Shown here piece by piece: positions 1 through 11,893 of a stretch of DNA of 64,000 nucleotides (its first letter is position 1; every line of letters starts with the position of its first letter). The DNA comes from Halocaridina rubra (taxonomy: Eukaryota > Arthropoda > Malacostraca > Decapoda > Atyidae): assembly GCA_037179515.1 (NCBI GenBank), contig JAXCGZ010015132.1:122501-186500 (forward strand), in the 5' to 3' direction. A model generated the notes under the pieces. That model did no database searches and had not been told where the DNA came from. It was given only the letters and a program-made list of their open reading frames with translations. Position numbers and translations under genes: made by a program.

Positions 1-1286
<1,286 letters not shown>

Positions 1287-1289
1287 TAT

Positions 1290-3563
1290 GCTTATCAAAT
1301 GGTGCTCCATATTCAAGCCTTGGTATATCTTAAGTTACATAAATATTTCTGAACGTTTCCTTGTCCATGTTCTGAAGGCTACCCTTACATTTACTAAGAA
1401 GAGTATGCAGTCATTACTATGAAAATTATATGCATCTCTAGAGACAAATTTGTAAAAAGTTTACTCTATGTTCTATCTTAGTTTCTGTTTCTGGAAGTTC
1501 TGCACCTGCTACTGAGAATACAAACTTGGGACTTCTCACAATTGTACCCATTCTCATTACCTTACAATTTGATGTTTTGAATGTCATTAGCTACTTTTCT
1601 GACTACTCATGCAGACTATTTAGATCTACCTGAAGTTCTCGACCATTGTTCTCATTTTTTGCTTTTTTTTATATATAACCTTTGAATCATGTGGAAACAT
1701 GTTCAAAAATTAATTTACAGATTCTGGTAAGTTAAGTACATATACAAGGGACAAAGGTGGTCCTATAACTGAACCTTGTAAAACCCCACTACCAACCCTT
1801 CTCCAGTCAGAAACTGAGTGTCTAACTCAAGCCCTCTGTTCCCTTCATTCTAAGTAAGTGCTCATCTATTCCAAGACATTTCCACTTATTCTTCTATTAT
1901 TTGCAGCTTCTTAATAAGTCTCCCATGTGGAAGCGTATCATATTACTTCTGAAAATCTATGCATATGCAGTCCTTCCAGCCTCTCTTTCTGATATTTTTG
2001 TTTTTAATTATCTGCCTTCTCTGAAACCATGTTGTCTCACTGACAAAAAGTGGAATTATTCCAAATGAAGAAAGATGCCTTTTCTCAGAAGTTTTGCCAT
2101 AACTTGAGAATCTGTGGTTGTCAATGAAAATGGCCTAATGTTTAGAGCTGTATCTCTCCTTCCCTTTTTTGAAGATGTTTACCACATATGCTTGCTTCTA
2201 GCATCTTGGCATCTCTTCCGATTACAGAAACTTTTCAAATATTATGCATAGCATCAACTATATTGGCTTAAAGCATTTCTTAAGTACGTAAGGGAATATG
2301 TCAGTATGACCTGTAGCTTTATGGGTATCTAACTCCATCACCACTTTGCATACTTCTGTAGCAGAAAAGAAGTTGTTCGATAATACAGGCCCATTATCTC
2401 TAATCTTTGCAATCTGAGGAGGTGGAACATTTTTACAGTGTATTCTAGATGAAGCGCCTTTTTCAGTTCTTTGCAGACCTAATCATCTGTCTCATCTATG
2501 CTTCCATCTGCCCTCTTTAACTTGAAAGCCTATTTTATGACCTGCAGTTTTTCTCTGACAAAGCTGTGGAATAGCTTAGGATGTTCTTTAGCCTTCGTGG
2601 TGATATCTTTTTAATAATATTTCTTTGTCTCTCTTCTTTTACTTAAGTAATCATTTATTTTTATTTTTTAAGTCTGCAAGGCATTTATATTCATTTTCCT
2701 CCCATACCTATTCCAGCAATTGTCTCTCCACTCATTAGCTCTCTTACACTCATTATTGAACCATTTCTCTCTGGCAAGAATAACTCCTATTTTGGTGGAT
2801 GTTATTCAACAATGAAGTATCTTCCCATATTCTTCACAAATGTTTTTGTACATCTCTTGTACAGATTTTTTGTTAAGTAAAGTTATCCAGATAATAACTG
2901 CAAAAAGATAATGCATTTTATTTAATCTCCTATTGGATGCTTCCTCCTCGAGTCCTTCTCAGTCCCCCTACTTTCAGGCTTTACATCTTTGATGAAATTT
3001 TTCATCAACAAAACACAGTGGTAACTTTTTCAGTTGGTGATTCATACTCAGTTTTGTTAATATTCAACATGTTGTCTGTGAATACTAGATCGAGTAGTGA
3101 TGACTCATTCCCACCCCTGGCCCTCGTTGGTCTCAGTGCATATTGGTTTAGGAAATTTCCTTGTTCACAATCTAGGAATCTTGCCACAAATGAGTCCTCC
3201 CTAGTGTGCTGGTCAAGATTAGCCCAGTCTATTTCTCTATGATTAAAACCTCCCATAATCAAAATCATACAATTTCTTTCGTGCGACATTAACAACTGAA
3301 TTTATCACTTTGATTTTACCTATAGAAGTCCTCACAAACCTCTATCTTTGCTAAATATAACCATTGGTGGGTTATATACAATAGGCTTCTGAACCAGTAT
3401 TTATGCGAGCAACATGATATTCATTGAACTCAATATCTATAGCAAATTTTATTTCTTCAATCTGAAACCTTTCATATATGAGCAATGTTATCCCTCTACC
3501 ACTCCTCTCAAGTCTTTCAACCCTTGATATTCTGAAGCCCTTAGGAAAAGCTGTGACACTGTT
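1290..3563 (-). mobile_element. CR1-b: old, strongly decayed CR1-like copy
   Basis: Minus-strand relative of the main CR1 family, aligning colinearly from the RT C-terminal region (1290) through the palm (near 1790), the RT start (near 2200-2400) and the linker to the endonuclease (2940-3563). It has many substitutions, small indels and stops, so it is an older insertion than CR1-d, -f, -g, -j or -k. Its truncated 5' end abuts the 3' tail of CR1-c. Its 3' end is lost at the TA array. Confidence 0.85.
3005..3295 (-). pseudogene. Endonuclease remnant of CR1-b
   Basis: A 96-residue stretch of an EEP (exonuclease-endonuclease-phosphatase) domain, the nuclease that nicks target DNA to prime reverse transcription. 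The catalytic GDFN motif appears as GGFNHREIDW, so the Asp is replaced by Gly. SLLDLVFTDN is recognisable. The family's SDH motif is lost (SPTEKVTTV). The domain is inactive. Confidence 0.8.
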
Positions 3564-4017
3564 TGTGTGTAATTACCTATTTTTCCTAACTGGGCTTACA
3601 GGAAATAGTCCTATGCTCGTAACTCCCCGTCTACTGGCCGGTTCCTTTTTTATACTCAATGATAACTATCATATTTTTCCTGAAACCTAAGAAGTGAGAT
3701 AGCATTAATTACCTTCTCGCTTAGTGAATTCCAATCATCAGCTATTCATGGACTACAAATTTACTTCACTACATCCTGCAAAGAAGTTTTCTTACGAAAC
3801 TTCAAGCTATGACCTCTATTTCTAGAGCCAGCCATATCAAAATATCAATCCTTATCTACTCTCTCAAAGCCATATAGAAATTTAAAAACCGTCACCAAAT
3901 CCCCCCTAATTCATCTAGCTTCATGTGATGGCAAGTCTAATTCCCTCAGCCTTTCCTCATAGCTGAGATTGCGTATTTTGGTGCTAGTTTTTGGTATGTC
4001 TTTGTACTTTTTCCAGT
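3564..4017 (-). mobile_element. CR1-c: old CR1 3' end fragment
   Basis: Minus-strand 3' fragment: degenerate tail (GTAATTACCTATTTTTCC), 3' UTR and the RT C-terminal region. It lies immediately upstream, in the element's sense, of the truncated 5' end of CR1-b. At 4017 it gives way to a candidate LTR. Divergence is similar to CR1-b. Confidence 0.8.
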
Positions 4018-4276
4018 TGTGAGAGTTGAGGTATAATTATTTATTATTTTTTCTTTTTATTTATTCTGATTGCTTTCTTATTAGTATTTATTTCCTATTA
4101 AATAGAGTTTAATTCTCTTGATTTCATATTCTTGTACTTATACTTGAATCGTCTGTTGTTGATGCCCGGATGAGTGTTTTTTTTCTTTTTTTTTATACCA
4201 GCTTCAAGAATAAAGCTCGAATTTTGACATATAATTTATTTTGCTCTAGTTTTAAATATAAAAGACTTACGACACA
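4018..4276 (+). repeat. Candidate 5' LTR of the Mag-like element
   Basis: A 259-bp AT-rich segment that begins TGTGAGAG, exactly where CR1-c similarity ends, and finishes TTACGACACA. It therefore has the TG...CA ends expected of an LTR and lies 7 bp before a primer binding site. An AATAAA signal lies near 4210. There is no second LTR for comparison, so the call rests on ends, size and position. Confidence 0.5.
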
Positions 4277-4283
4277 ATATATT

Positions 4284-4301
4284 TGGCGATGAGCTGTCTG
4301 G
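4284..4301 (+). other. Candidate primer binding site (tRNA-Ser type)
   Basis: TGGCGATGAGCTGTCTGG starts with the TGG expected opposite a tRNA CCA end and resembles the TGGCGACGAG sites typical of Mag-like elements. It follows the candidate LTR by 7 bp. The tRNA-Ser assignment is from family knowledge and not verified. Confidence 0.5.
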
Positions 4302-4509
4302 ATTGAATCTCAACGCCTTGAAGCTGTTTTTGACCCATTATGGCTAGGCTAGGCTACCAGTAGGTTTCGAACCGGCAAGCTTTTGATAGGCTATCCTATG
4401 CTGCCTATTGCTCCTGTTAGCCTAGTAGGCCTAGGTGGATTGAAGTAATGAAGATTGGCATTTGTTGTCTTTGAAAAATACTTCATCCCTCACCTAGGCT
4501 AGGCTAACC

Positions 4510-4818
4510 ATGGCTAGCACCAATGCAAATATTGGGCCTTTTAATCCCAAACTAATGACCTTTGATATGTGGATGTCCATGTTTGAGGCACATTTTGCCC
4601 ACAGTGATATAACTGAAAGTGCTAAAAAGAGAAATTGCTTGCTTACTTCTCTAGGAAGTGAAGTATATTGCACTCTAGCTAGTCTTTGTGCCCCATATAT
4701 GCCTCATCTAAAGAATTTTTCTGATTTAGTAGAGATTTTGGAAGATCATTTTATTGTCAAGACTTCTTATCACAGGAGCTTAATTCAATTTCAGCAAAGA
4801 AAAAAGAAACCTGGTTAA
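4510..4818 (+). pseudogene. Ty3/gypsy Gag capsid fragment
   Basis: A 102-residue open stretch starting MASTNANIGPF. It holds the capsid N-terminal region of Mag-like Gag: DMWMSMFEAHF, KKRNCLLTSLGSEVY, then FSDLVEILEDHF. It is closed by a stop at 4816-4818, after which related codons continue (NIYTDLKALAKDCNFG) with further stops. In an intact element this protein forms the particle that packages the RNA. Confidence 0.75.
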
Positions 4819-5119
4819 AATCTGCGTAATATTTATACTGATCTCAAAGCACTTGCCAAAGATTGTAATTTTGGCAATCAGTTTGATGCTAGGGGTCGCG
4901 ATCAATTGTTTATGGCTATTGAATCAGAAGTATATTTTCCTAATTAGCAGCGGACAAGCTAAACTTGCAAACTATGTCTTCTTCTGCCACATTGGACAGA
5001 ATAACAAATTTTGAAAAGCTTTTTGTGGTGAAAATCTTCCTACTCATTTTACTTCTTTGAATATTAATTCAAATAGGCCTAGGCCTACTCCTACTCCTAA
5101 TGGTAGAAAAGAAGCAAGT

Positions 5120-5407
5120 TGCTGACATTGTGGTTACCCTCACCATAGGGACTGTCGCTTTTCTCATCTTTCTTGTTCAGTGTGTAACAAAAGAGGACAC
5201 TTGAAAAAAGTTTGTCATTTTAATAAAGAAGTACCCCAGGGTTCAAAGTTTTCTCAGAGTTCCGAGAACCAAAAGCATGGTGAAGGAAAAAAACAGGCAT
5301 ACCACTCTGTCAGAAAAAAAAAAAAAACAGAAAGGGTAAGAAAAAAGCTAATGCTGTTTTTGAAAAAACCCTACTCGAGGAAGATAGTGGTTGTGATCAG
5401 TTATTAA
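5120..5407 (+). pseudogene. Gag nucleocapsid (zinc knuckle) remnant
   Basis: Two knuckles are readable in one frame. The first is C-x2-C-G-Y-P-H-H-R-D-C, with a TGA at 5123-5125 in place of an expected Trp codon. The second is CSVCNKRGHLKKVC. They are followed by a Lys-rich tail. The pair CRF...C..C.KRGH...C is typical of Mag-type Gag-Pol and would bind element RNA. Confidence 0.7.
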
Positions 5408-5499
5408 GTTTAAATAAATCTGCTATAGTAGGGAAAGAAAACAGGATTTGGAGTGTAGAAAATAACCCTACTGTGATAACCAAAATTAATTTGCACTAA

Positions 5500-6387
5500 A
5501 AAGGTAAAGAAATTCTATATGACGTTGATAGTTGTGTTGGAGTTTTTACTTTAGGCTGCAATTGGGTTCAATGCTTGGCTTTACCTATGCAGAATTGCAA
5601 TAAAAAACCAAAAGCTTATGGAAACAGTAATATTAATGTCATGGGTAAAGTTTATTTGAATATAGTTCATAGTGATTTCAGTATAAGACTTGGATTTTAT
5701 GTTGTTGACAATTATAACTCAATCTTGTGTGGTAGGGATTTACTGCCTAAGACTGGAATTGCTTTGACAGGCATTGTAGATTGTGAAAATAAAATAATAA
5801 ACAATGTAATGGATGCTAGACCTCAGATAGATAAATTTTCAGCTGATTCAAAATTGCCAATTACGAGCATAGTAGCTAAGGTTAATCTTAAAGGTAATGC
5901 AGTACCAAAATTTCAGAAGGCTAGAACAGTGCCATTTCACTATAAGAAATTAGAAGGGGATACTTTAGATCAATTGGTTTCTGATGACATTATAATGCTA
6001 GTAAGTTTTAGTGCTTGGGAAACTCCCATTGTTCCAGTATTAAAAGCAGATAAGAAATCTATTAGGATTTGTGGAGATTTTACAGAGTTGAATCAAAACA
6101 TTGTTTGTGATAAATATCCACTTCCAAGGGTAGAAGAGATTTTATCAGTAGTTGGCAAGAGTAAAATATTTTCTAAAATTGATCTCGAAAATGCATTCTT
6201 GCAAATATCAGTTGATAATGAAAGCCAAAAGCTTCTTGTAATAAATACTCATAAAGGTCTTTTTAAATATGTAAGTCTTCCTCTTGGTTTGGCATCATCA
6301 CCAGCTATATTTCAAAGATGTATTTCTCATATATTGATGAATATTGATGGTGTGGTAGAAGCTCATGTCCATATAAGCGCAAGATAG
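5500..6387 (+). pseudogene. Protease and N-terminal RT remnant of the Mag-like element
   Basis: One frame, open from 5500, carries a retropepsin-like segment. The active-site triad reads D-S-C near 5527-5535 instead of D-[ST]-G. The flap side ends SILCGRDLL. RT blocks follow: APIVPVL-like ETPIVPVLKADKK, RICGDF, KYPLPRVEEIL, SKIDLENAF and NTHKGLF. The frame ends just after ILMNIDGVVEAHV, where the catalytic Y-[LV]-D-D box would follow. The lost protease glycine and absent RT active site make both enzymes non-functional. Confidence 0.8.
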
Positions 6388-6523
6388 TGGAATCAGCCGT
6401 CACTGAAATGACCAAAACTTTCAATTTGTCTAAAGGCCAGTGGGTGCTTGACAAGGTAGACAAGATACTCCACAAGCATACTCTGGCCAAGATAGTTCCC
6501 CAAGACAGACTGCCATCGTTTAG
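6363..6523 (+). pseudogene. Short C-terminal coding tail, possibly Penelope-like GIY-YIG
   Basis: From about 6363 a different frame encodes roughly 50 residues: KRKIVESAVTEM, then FNLSKGQWVLDKVDKILH, ending LPSFS and a stop. The pattern 'KRKIVES ... N-L-S-x-G-x-W' resembles C-termini of Penelope-like elements with a GIY-YIG nuclease. This is from memory of the family and uncertain. The fragment is too short to function and is fused directly to the broken gypsy RT. Confidence 0.35.
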
Positions 6524-6668
6524 TTAGACAGCCTCTTTGTTCGGCCGTCTTATGTCTATTTATAGTTTTCCTTTAATCTTTTTCTAATCCATATGTATGT
6601 TTTTATGTTCATATGTATTTTGTGTATATGCATATAACACTATATATGTGATTACCTAATTGTGTTTA

Positions 6669-6699
6669 CGGGAAAGAGCCCAAAGCTCGTATCTTCCCG
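6669..6699 (-). other. CR1 3' UTR hairpin (example copy)
   Basis: In element sense the 3' UTR reads CGGGAAGATAC, GAGC, a TTTGG loop, GCTC, then TTTCCCG. This gives an outer stem of about 8 bp (one bulge) and an inner GAGC/GCTC stem. The same block stands just before the tail in CR1-d, -e, -f, -g, -j, -k, -l and -m. 3' RNA structures of this kind are recognised by the RT in several non-LTR clades. That role here is an inference. Confidence 0.6.
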
Positions 6700-6724
6700 T
6701 CTCCTGATCGGTTCCATTTTATAC

Positions 6725-8059
6725 TTAGTGATACTTATCATACCTGTCCTTAAAACTATGGATTGAGATAGCATTAACTACCTCCTCGCTTAGCCAATTC
6801 CAATTATCAACTACTCTTACACTGAAAAAGTATTTCCTTACATCCTGCGAAGAAGTTTTCTTACGAAGCTTCAAACTATGACCTCTAGTTCTAGAGCCAG
6901 CCATATCAAAATATCGATCCCTATCCACTCTATCATAACCATGAAGGAATTTAAAGACTGTCACCATATCCCCCCTCACTCTTCTAGCTTCCAGTGAAGG
7001 TAAGTCTAATTCCCTCAGCCTCTCATCATAACTGAGATTGCGTATTTCTGGCACCAGTTTCGTGGCATGTCTTTGAACTTTTTCAAGCTTAGCTATGTGC
7101 TTTTTCAAGTGCGGATTCCAAAAGGGGGCTGCATATTCGAGTTTTGGCCTCACATAGGTTACATAAATATTTCTGAACATTTCCTTGTCCATGTGCCTGA
7201 AGGCTACCCTTACATTTGATAAGAATGCATATGCTGCCCTTACTATGCCATTTATATGTATTTCTGGAGACAAATCTGCCAGTATGTTTACTCCTAGATC
7301 TCTCTCATTTTCTGTCTCTTGAAGTTGTACTCCAGCCACCGAGTAGTCAAGCTTGGGCCTTCTTGCACTTGTACCCATTCTCATTACCTTACATTTTGAA
7401 GTATTGAATTTCATTAGCCACTTTTCTGACCACTCATGCAGATTATTTAGATCCTCCTGAAGTTCTCTACCATTGTTCTCGTTTTTTACTTTCTTCACAA
7501 TCTTTGCATCATCTGCAAACATATTCATGAATGAATTTACAGACTCTGGTAGGTCATTTACATATACAAGGAACAAAAGTGGTCCTAAAACTGAACCCTG
7601 TGGAACTCCACTACTAACTCTTCTCCATTCAGACACTGAGTGTCTTACTCTAACCCTCTGTTCCCTTCCTTCTAAGTAAGTTTTTATCCATTCCAAAACA
7701 TTTCCACCTATTCTAGCCATTGATTGCAGCTTCCTAATAAGTCTCCCATGTGGAACAGTGTCAAACGCTTTCTGGAAGTCTAGGAATATGCAATCTGCCC
7801 AGCCCTCTCTTTCCTGTAAGATTTGGCTTACCTCATCATAAAATTCTAATAAGTTTGTTACTGTTGATCTACCTTCTCTGAAGCCATGTTGCCTCACTGA
7901 CAAAAAGTTGAAGGATTCCAAGTGAAGAGAGATATGTTTCCTTAGTAGTTTCTCCATAACTTTGCAAACTATGCTGGTCAAGGAAACTGGTCTTAGTTCA
8001 GAGCCGTATCCCTCCTTCCCTTTTTGAAGATAGGTATCACATTTGCTTATTTCCAGCAT
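6725..8059 (-). pseudogene. CR1-d ORF2, reverse transcriptase half
   Basis: About 444 residues covering the non-LTR RT. It has RPVSLTSIVCKVMEKLL, the catalytic block [34 protein letters not shown], the FADDAK active-site box, the thumb (EKWLMKFNTSKCKVM, ERDLGVNI) and a C-terminal region ending KDRYDKYH. The palm aspartates are intact. A 2-bp deletion at the N-terminal side and the upstream stop separate it from the endonuclease, so no full ORF2 can be made from this copy. Confidence 0.88.
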
Positions 8060-9244
8060 CTTGGAATCTCCCCCGACTCCAGTGACTCCTTAAATATGAT
8101 ACTTAGTGCCACTGATATTGTGTTTGCGCATTTTTTAAGCACATGAGGGGATATGTCATCAGGACCTGTAGCTTTATGAACATCTAAATCCATCAGCGCT
8201 TTGCATACCTTTGTGGCTGTAAGGTTGATGTTCTCCAATACCGGCCCTTGATCTTCTATCACTGCAATCTGAGGGGGTGGGGTATTTTCTACTGTAAATA
8301 CTGACTGAAACTCCTTGTTCAATTCTTTGCAGATCTCTTCATCCGTCTCAGTGATGCTTCCATCCTCTCTCTTTAGCCTTAAAACCTGTTCTTTTACCTT
8401 CAGTTTTCCTCTGATAAAGCTGTGCAAAAGCTTGGGATTTTCTTTAGCCTTCCTGGTGATGTCCCTCTCATAGTCTCTCTGTGCCTCTCTCCTTTTACTT
8501 AGGTAGTCATTTCTTGCTCTTTTGTAGGTTTGCCAGGCATTTATGTTTTTTCTCCTCCTATACCTTTTCCAGCATTTGTCTCTCCACTCCTTAGCTCTTT
8601 TACACTCATTATTGAACCATTTCTCTCCGGCATGAATTACACCTACTTTGGTGACAGGTATGCAGCAATCTACTATCTTCCCATATTTCTCACAAAAGAT
8701 GTCGTACATTTCTTGTACAGATTTGTGGTAAAATAAGGTTCTCCAGTCAATAACTGCAAAAAGCTCATTCATTTTGATGTAATCTCCTTTCGGATAGTTC
8801 CTCCTCATGTCCTCAGTGCCTCTACTCTCAGGAAAAATATCTTCAATGATATACTCCATCAACAACACACAGTGGTCACTCTTTCCAATTGGTGGTTCAT
8901 ACTCAATTTTTTCAATATCCAACACATTATCTGTGAACACTAGATCAAGTAGTGATGGCTCATCCCCACCCCTGGCCCTTGTTGGTTCCATTACTTGTTG
9001 GTGTAGGAAATTCCCTTGTACGCAATCTAGGCTTCTTGCCCCAAATGAGTCCTCACCACTGTGTGGGTCAAGATTTATCCAATCTATCTCTTTATGATTA
9101 AAGTCTCCCATAATCAAAATCCTACATTTTTTTTCCCGTGCCATGTTAACAACTGAGTTTATGACTTCAATAGTACCTATATGACTTTCCTCATAAACTT
9201 CAAGCCTATTTTGGTTCCTTGGTGGGTTGTATACAACAGTTATT
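8047..9244 (-). pseudogene. CR1-d ORF2, endonuclease C-terminal part and linker
   Basis: Codes for the C-terminal half of the EEP endonuclease (IMGDFNHKEIDW, SLLDLVFTDNVLD, GKSDHCVLL) and a basic linker ([31 protein letters not shown]) up to PRCWK and a stop at 8046-8048. The N-terminal third of the nuclease is missing. The open frame continues to 9381 into 3' UTR sequence of the adjacent Jockey-like element, giving a meaningless chimeric N-terminus. Confidence 0.85.
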
Positions 9245-9270
9245 ATGTATATGTTTGTGTATGTGTGCAT

Positions 9271-11460
9271 ATTATTTTTTTTATGAGTGTGACACCGTGA
9301 CAGGCAGAAACTGCCCTGATCAACAAAGGCCCGGGCACGAGAAAATACCAAGATGCTGGAAAAGAAAAAGGTTAAGGACAAGGCAGAGATGAAGTAATGT
9401 CACACAAAGGAAAACTACAGACAGAAAAAAATGTCAAGTACAGAGGACCTAGAGATATGGAGAACTAGGCTCTGAGATGACTATAGATCTGCTTTTTGAA
9501 GGATGAAAGGTCATAAGAATTAGGAAAGACAGAAGGAGGAAGAGAGTTCCAGAGTCTGGAGGTAGATGGGAAGAAGCAGTCAATGCACCGACCAATCTGC
9601 GACCTACAAATCTCCACACAGTACCTGTGAGATCAGGCCGCTTGGCGAGTGTTACGCGGTCTCAGCATTGTTCGATGGATGCAACTCGCCAACTCATCAG
9701 GGCAGCGATGGAAGTAGTAGCGATAGAAAAAAGAAAGGGAAGATACCTTACGGCGAAGAGAGAGAGAACCCTGATTAGAAGTAGGAGAAGGATCATTAAT
9801 GGGTCTGACTGCCTTAGATTCAACCCTATCAAGAAGATAAGTATAAGAAGAAGCACCCCTGATGTGTAAGCAGTATTGTAAGTAGGGACTGATAAGACCT
9901 TTATAAATTTTAAGTAACTGCAAAGAGGAAAAGAAATGACAAAAAAAAAACCTCACAGTTTTTTGGAAGAAGATTTGGAAATTCGGATTATGTAATTCCT
10001 CCAAGACAAGTTAGAGGCTATATGGATTCCAAATATGTTGATAGAATTAAGAGGGTAAATTTCATTAGTTTCAACACAATAGGGTTATCAGGAGAAGAAG
10101 AATATAAAGAGAAAGCCAGAGACTGTGTCTTGTAGGCATTGAATTTAACTAAATTTTGAGTGCCCCACTCAGATACTCTCTGCAAATCGGAGTTAAGGGT
10201 ACTATAAAGAGTTATACGAGATTGATTACGAGTAACAGATAAAGGTCGTGAAGAAAAGGCAGAGGAAAAGTGAAGGGTAGAATCATCAGCAAAGGCATGA
10301 AGAAAAGAGAAAGATGGGGATTGTAGAAGATCATTGATGAAGAGAAAGTAGAGAGTAGGTAAAAGAAAAGAGCCCTGTAGAACATAACTGGTAAAAGAGA
10401 AAGGACTAGATGTCACGCCATCAATCACTACAGATATAAAACGGTCAGTAATAAAATAGGAAATCAGAAAACAGAAAGAAGGGGTAAAGCCATAGACAGG
10501 GAATTTGGCCAACAGAGCCTTGTGCCAGACTCTGTCAAACCCTTAGAGATATCAAGGGGGACGACAAAGGATTCCCCATAGTTCTTCAGAGAAGATGACC
10601 ATACATGAGTAAGATAGGACAGGAGAACACCAGTGGGTCTTGCCTTGCGGAAGGCCTTTTAATGATCGGAGATAAGTTTGTTAGATTTAAGGCATTTTAG
10701 GAAGTGAGGATTGGGCAAAGTCTCGAAAAATTAAGTAATTGAGGAGGTTAGGGCAATAGGTCGGTAGTATGATGGAATAGAGCGGTCACCATTCTTAGGA
10801 ACGGGTTGAACTAGAGCATGCTTCCAAGATGAAGAATAGATACTGGTTGAGAGAATGAGGCGAAAAAGACGGCAAAGCACGGAAGCCAGTTCATCTGCAA
10901 ACTCCTTAAGGAACCTTGCAGGGATACCATCGGGACCAGATGCCTTGTTCATCTTTAGAGAGCGAAGAACCGTACGAACTTTGCGTGAAGAAAGGATAAG
11001 GGAGGGCATAGAGTTAGAGAGGGAGAAAGATTAAGGAACAAGTGAGATGGAATCGATGATAGAAGAGTTGGCAGAAAAATTAGAGCCAACGAGAGTGGCT
11101 TTGTCATTGGGAGAGCAAGCTATAGAACCATCAGAACGAAAGTGAGAAGGAAAGCTTGAGCTACAGAAGTTTTTGGAGAGAATTTTAGCTAATGACCAGA
11201 GGCATTTGTCAGTGGGAGAGGAGTTAAGATAATCAACTTTCCTTATTATAAAGGAAGCCTTAAGCCTTTGAATCTGAGCAGTACAACAATTCTTAGCTGC
11301 AATAAAAGCAGAGTGAGTTAAATCGGGAGGAGAGGCTTGGTAATATCGGTGTGCCCGATTCCTAGCCTGGATAGCAATGGTGCAGTCACGGTCAAACCAA
11401 GGTTTAGGGGGAGAGAAAGTTTTTGTAGAAGAGGGGATGTATGTGTAGATGAATATTTAG
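9271..11460 (-). mobile_element. Jockey/I-group non-LTR retrotransposon (copy 1), decayed
   Basis: Minus-strand element unlike the CR1 family, with a 3' end that is A-rich (read on plus as a T run near 9275-9285) after GTGTCACACTC. It contains the EN-RT linker (about 11060-11450) and RT pieces in several frames. The wording (SGPDGIPARFLKE, AKFPVYGFTPSF, FINDLLQ, HAFADDSTLHFSS, RVSEWGTQNLVKFNA) fits the Jockey/BS-like group. It stops shortly before the TA array at 11521. A sister copy lies on the plus strand at 26670-28560. Confidence 0.8.
9633..11009 (-). pseudogene. Reverse transcriptase of Jockey-like copy 1, frameshifted
   Basis: Three frame-shifted blocks make up one RT. Block 10731-11009 has the fingers (MNKASGPDGIPARFL, WKHALVQPVPKNGDR, RPIALTSS). 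Block 10018-10512 has the palm with FADDS and the thumb SEWGTQNLVKFNAYKTQ. Block 9633-10004 has the C-terminal region (LLKIYKGLISPYLQYC, LLDRVESKAVR, LRPRNTRQ). The catalytic Asp pair is present, but frameshifts and stops between blocks abolish function. Confidence 0.75.
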
Positions 11461-11520
11461 TTATGTATTTGCTATTTTGTGTAAATAGGGCCTCCTATTT
11501 GTTATTTTTATTATATTAAT

Positions 11521-11887
<367 letters not shown>

Positions 11888-11893
11888 GATTAC

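Larger units (their letters stand above)
4018..6362 (+). mobile_element. Mag-like Ty3/gypsy LTR retrotransposon, 3' truncated
   Basis: Plus-strand LTR retrotransposon in normal order: candidate 5' LTR, primer binding site, leader, Gag capsid, zinc knuckles, aspartic protease and the first half of the RT. The Gag (W..MFEAHF, LTSLGSEVY) and RT (IRICGDFTELNQ, NTHKGLFKYVSLPLG) wording matches the Mag/K02A2.6-like group of Ty3/gypsy. The element stops before the catalytic YxDD box. RNase H, integrase and the 3' LTR are missing. Several stops and frameshifts show it is dead. Confidence 0.8.
6650..9244 (-). mobile_element. CR1-d: long CR1/L2-like copy
   Basis: Minus-strand copy running from the 3' tail (6650), through a 3' UTR of about 75 nt, RT and linker, to the middle of the endonuclease (9244). 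It breaks off at the codons for TVVYNPP-like sequence. Its 5' end abuts the poly(A)-like 3' end of the Jockey-like element that follows. Lesions include a 2-bp deletion near 7993 (GGTCTTAGTTC against GGTCTATAGTTC) and a TAA for Gln at 8046-8048. Otherwise it is well preserved. Confidence 0.92.

Noticed and set aside
4360..4385. GGTTTCGAACCGGCAAGC considered as part of a tRNA gene
   Set aside because: Only a T-arm-like core is present (it reads as a T-arm on the minus strand). No acceptor, D or anticodon stems could be matched around it.
7216..7407. 63-residue plus-strand frame MIRMHMLPLLCHLY..., seen again near 17252, 18257, 21133, 43929 and 51643
   Set aside because: It recurs only because it is antisense to the conserved CR1 RT thumb. 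The sense protein explains the conservation.
8530..8736. 68-residue plus-strand frame MPGIYVFSPP..., repeated in many places
   Set aside because: Antisense shadow of the CR1 basic linker (YRRRKNINAW).
9566..9869. Plus-strand frames of 70-80 residues over the Jockey-like element
   Set aside because: Antisense to the RT C-terminal region, which is the supported reading.
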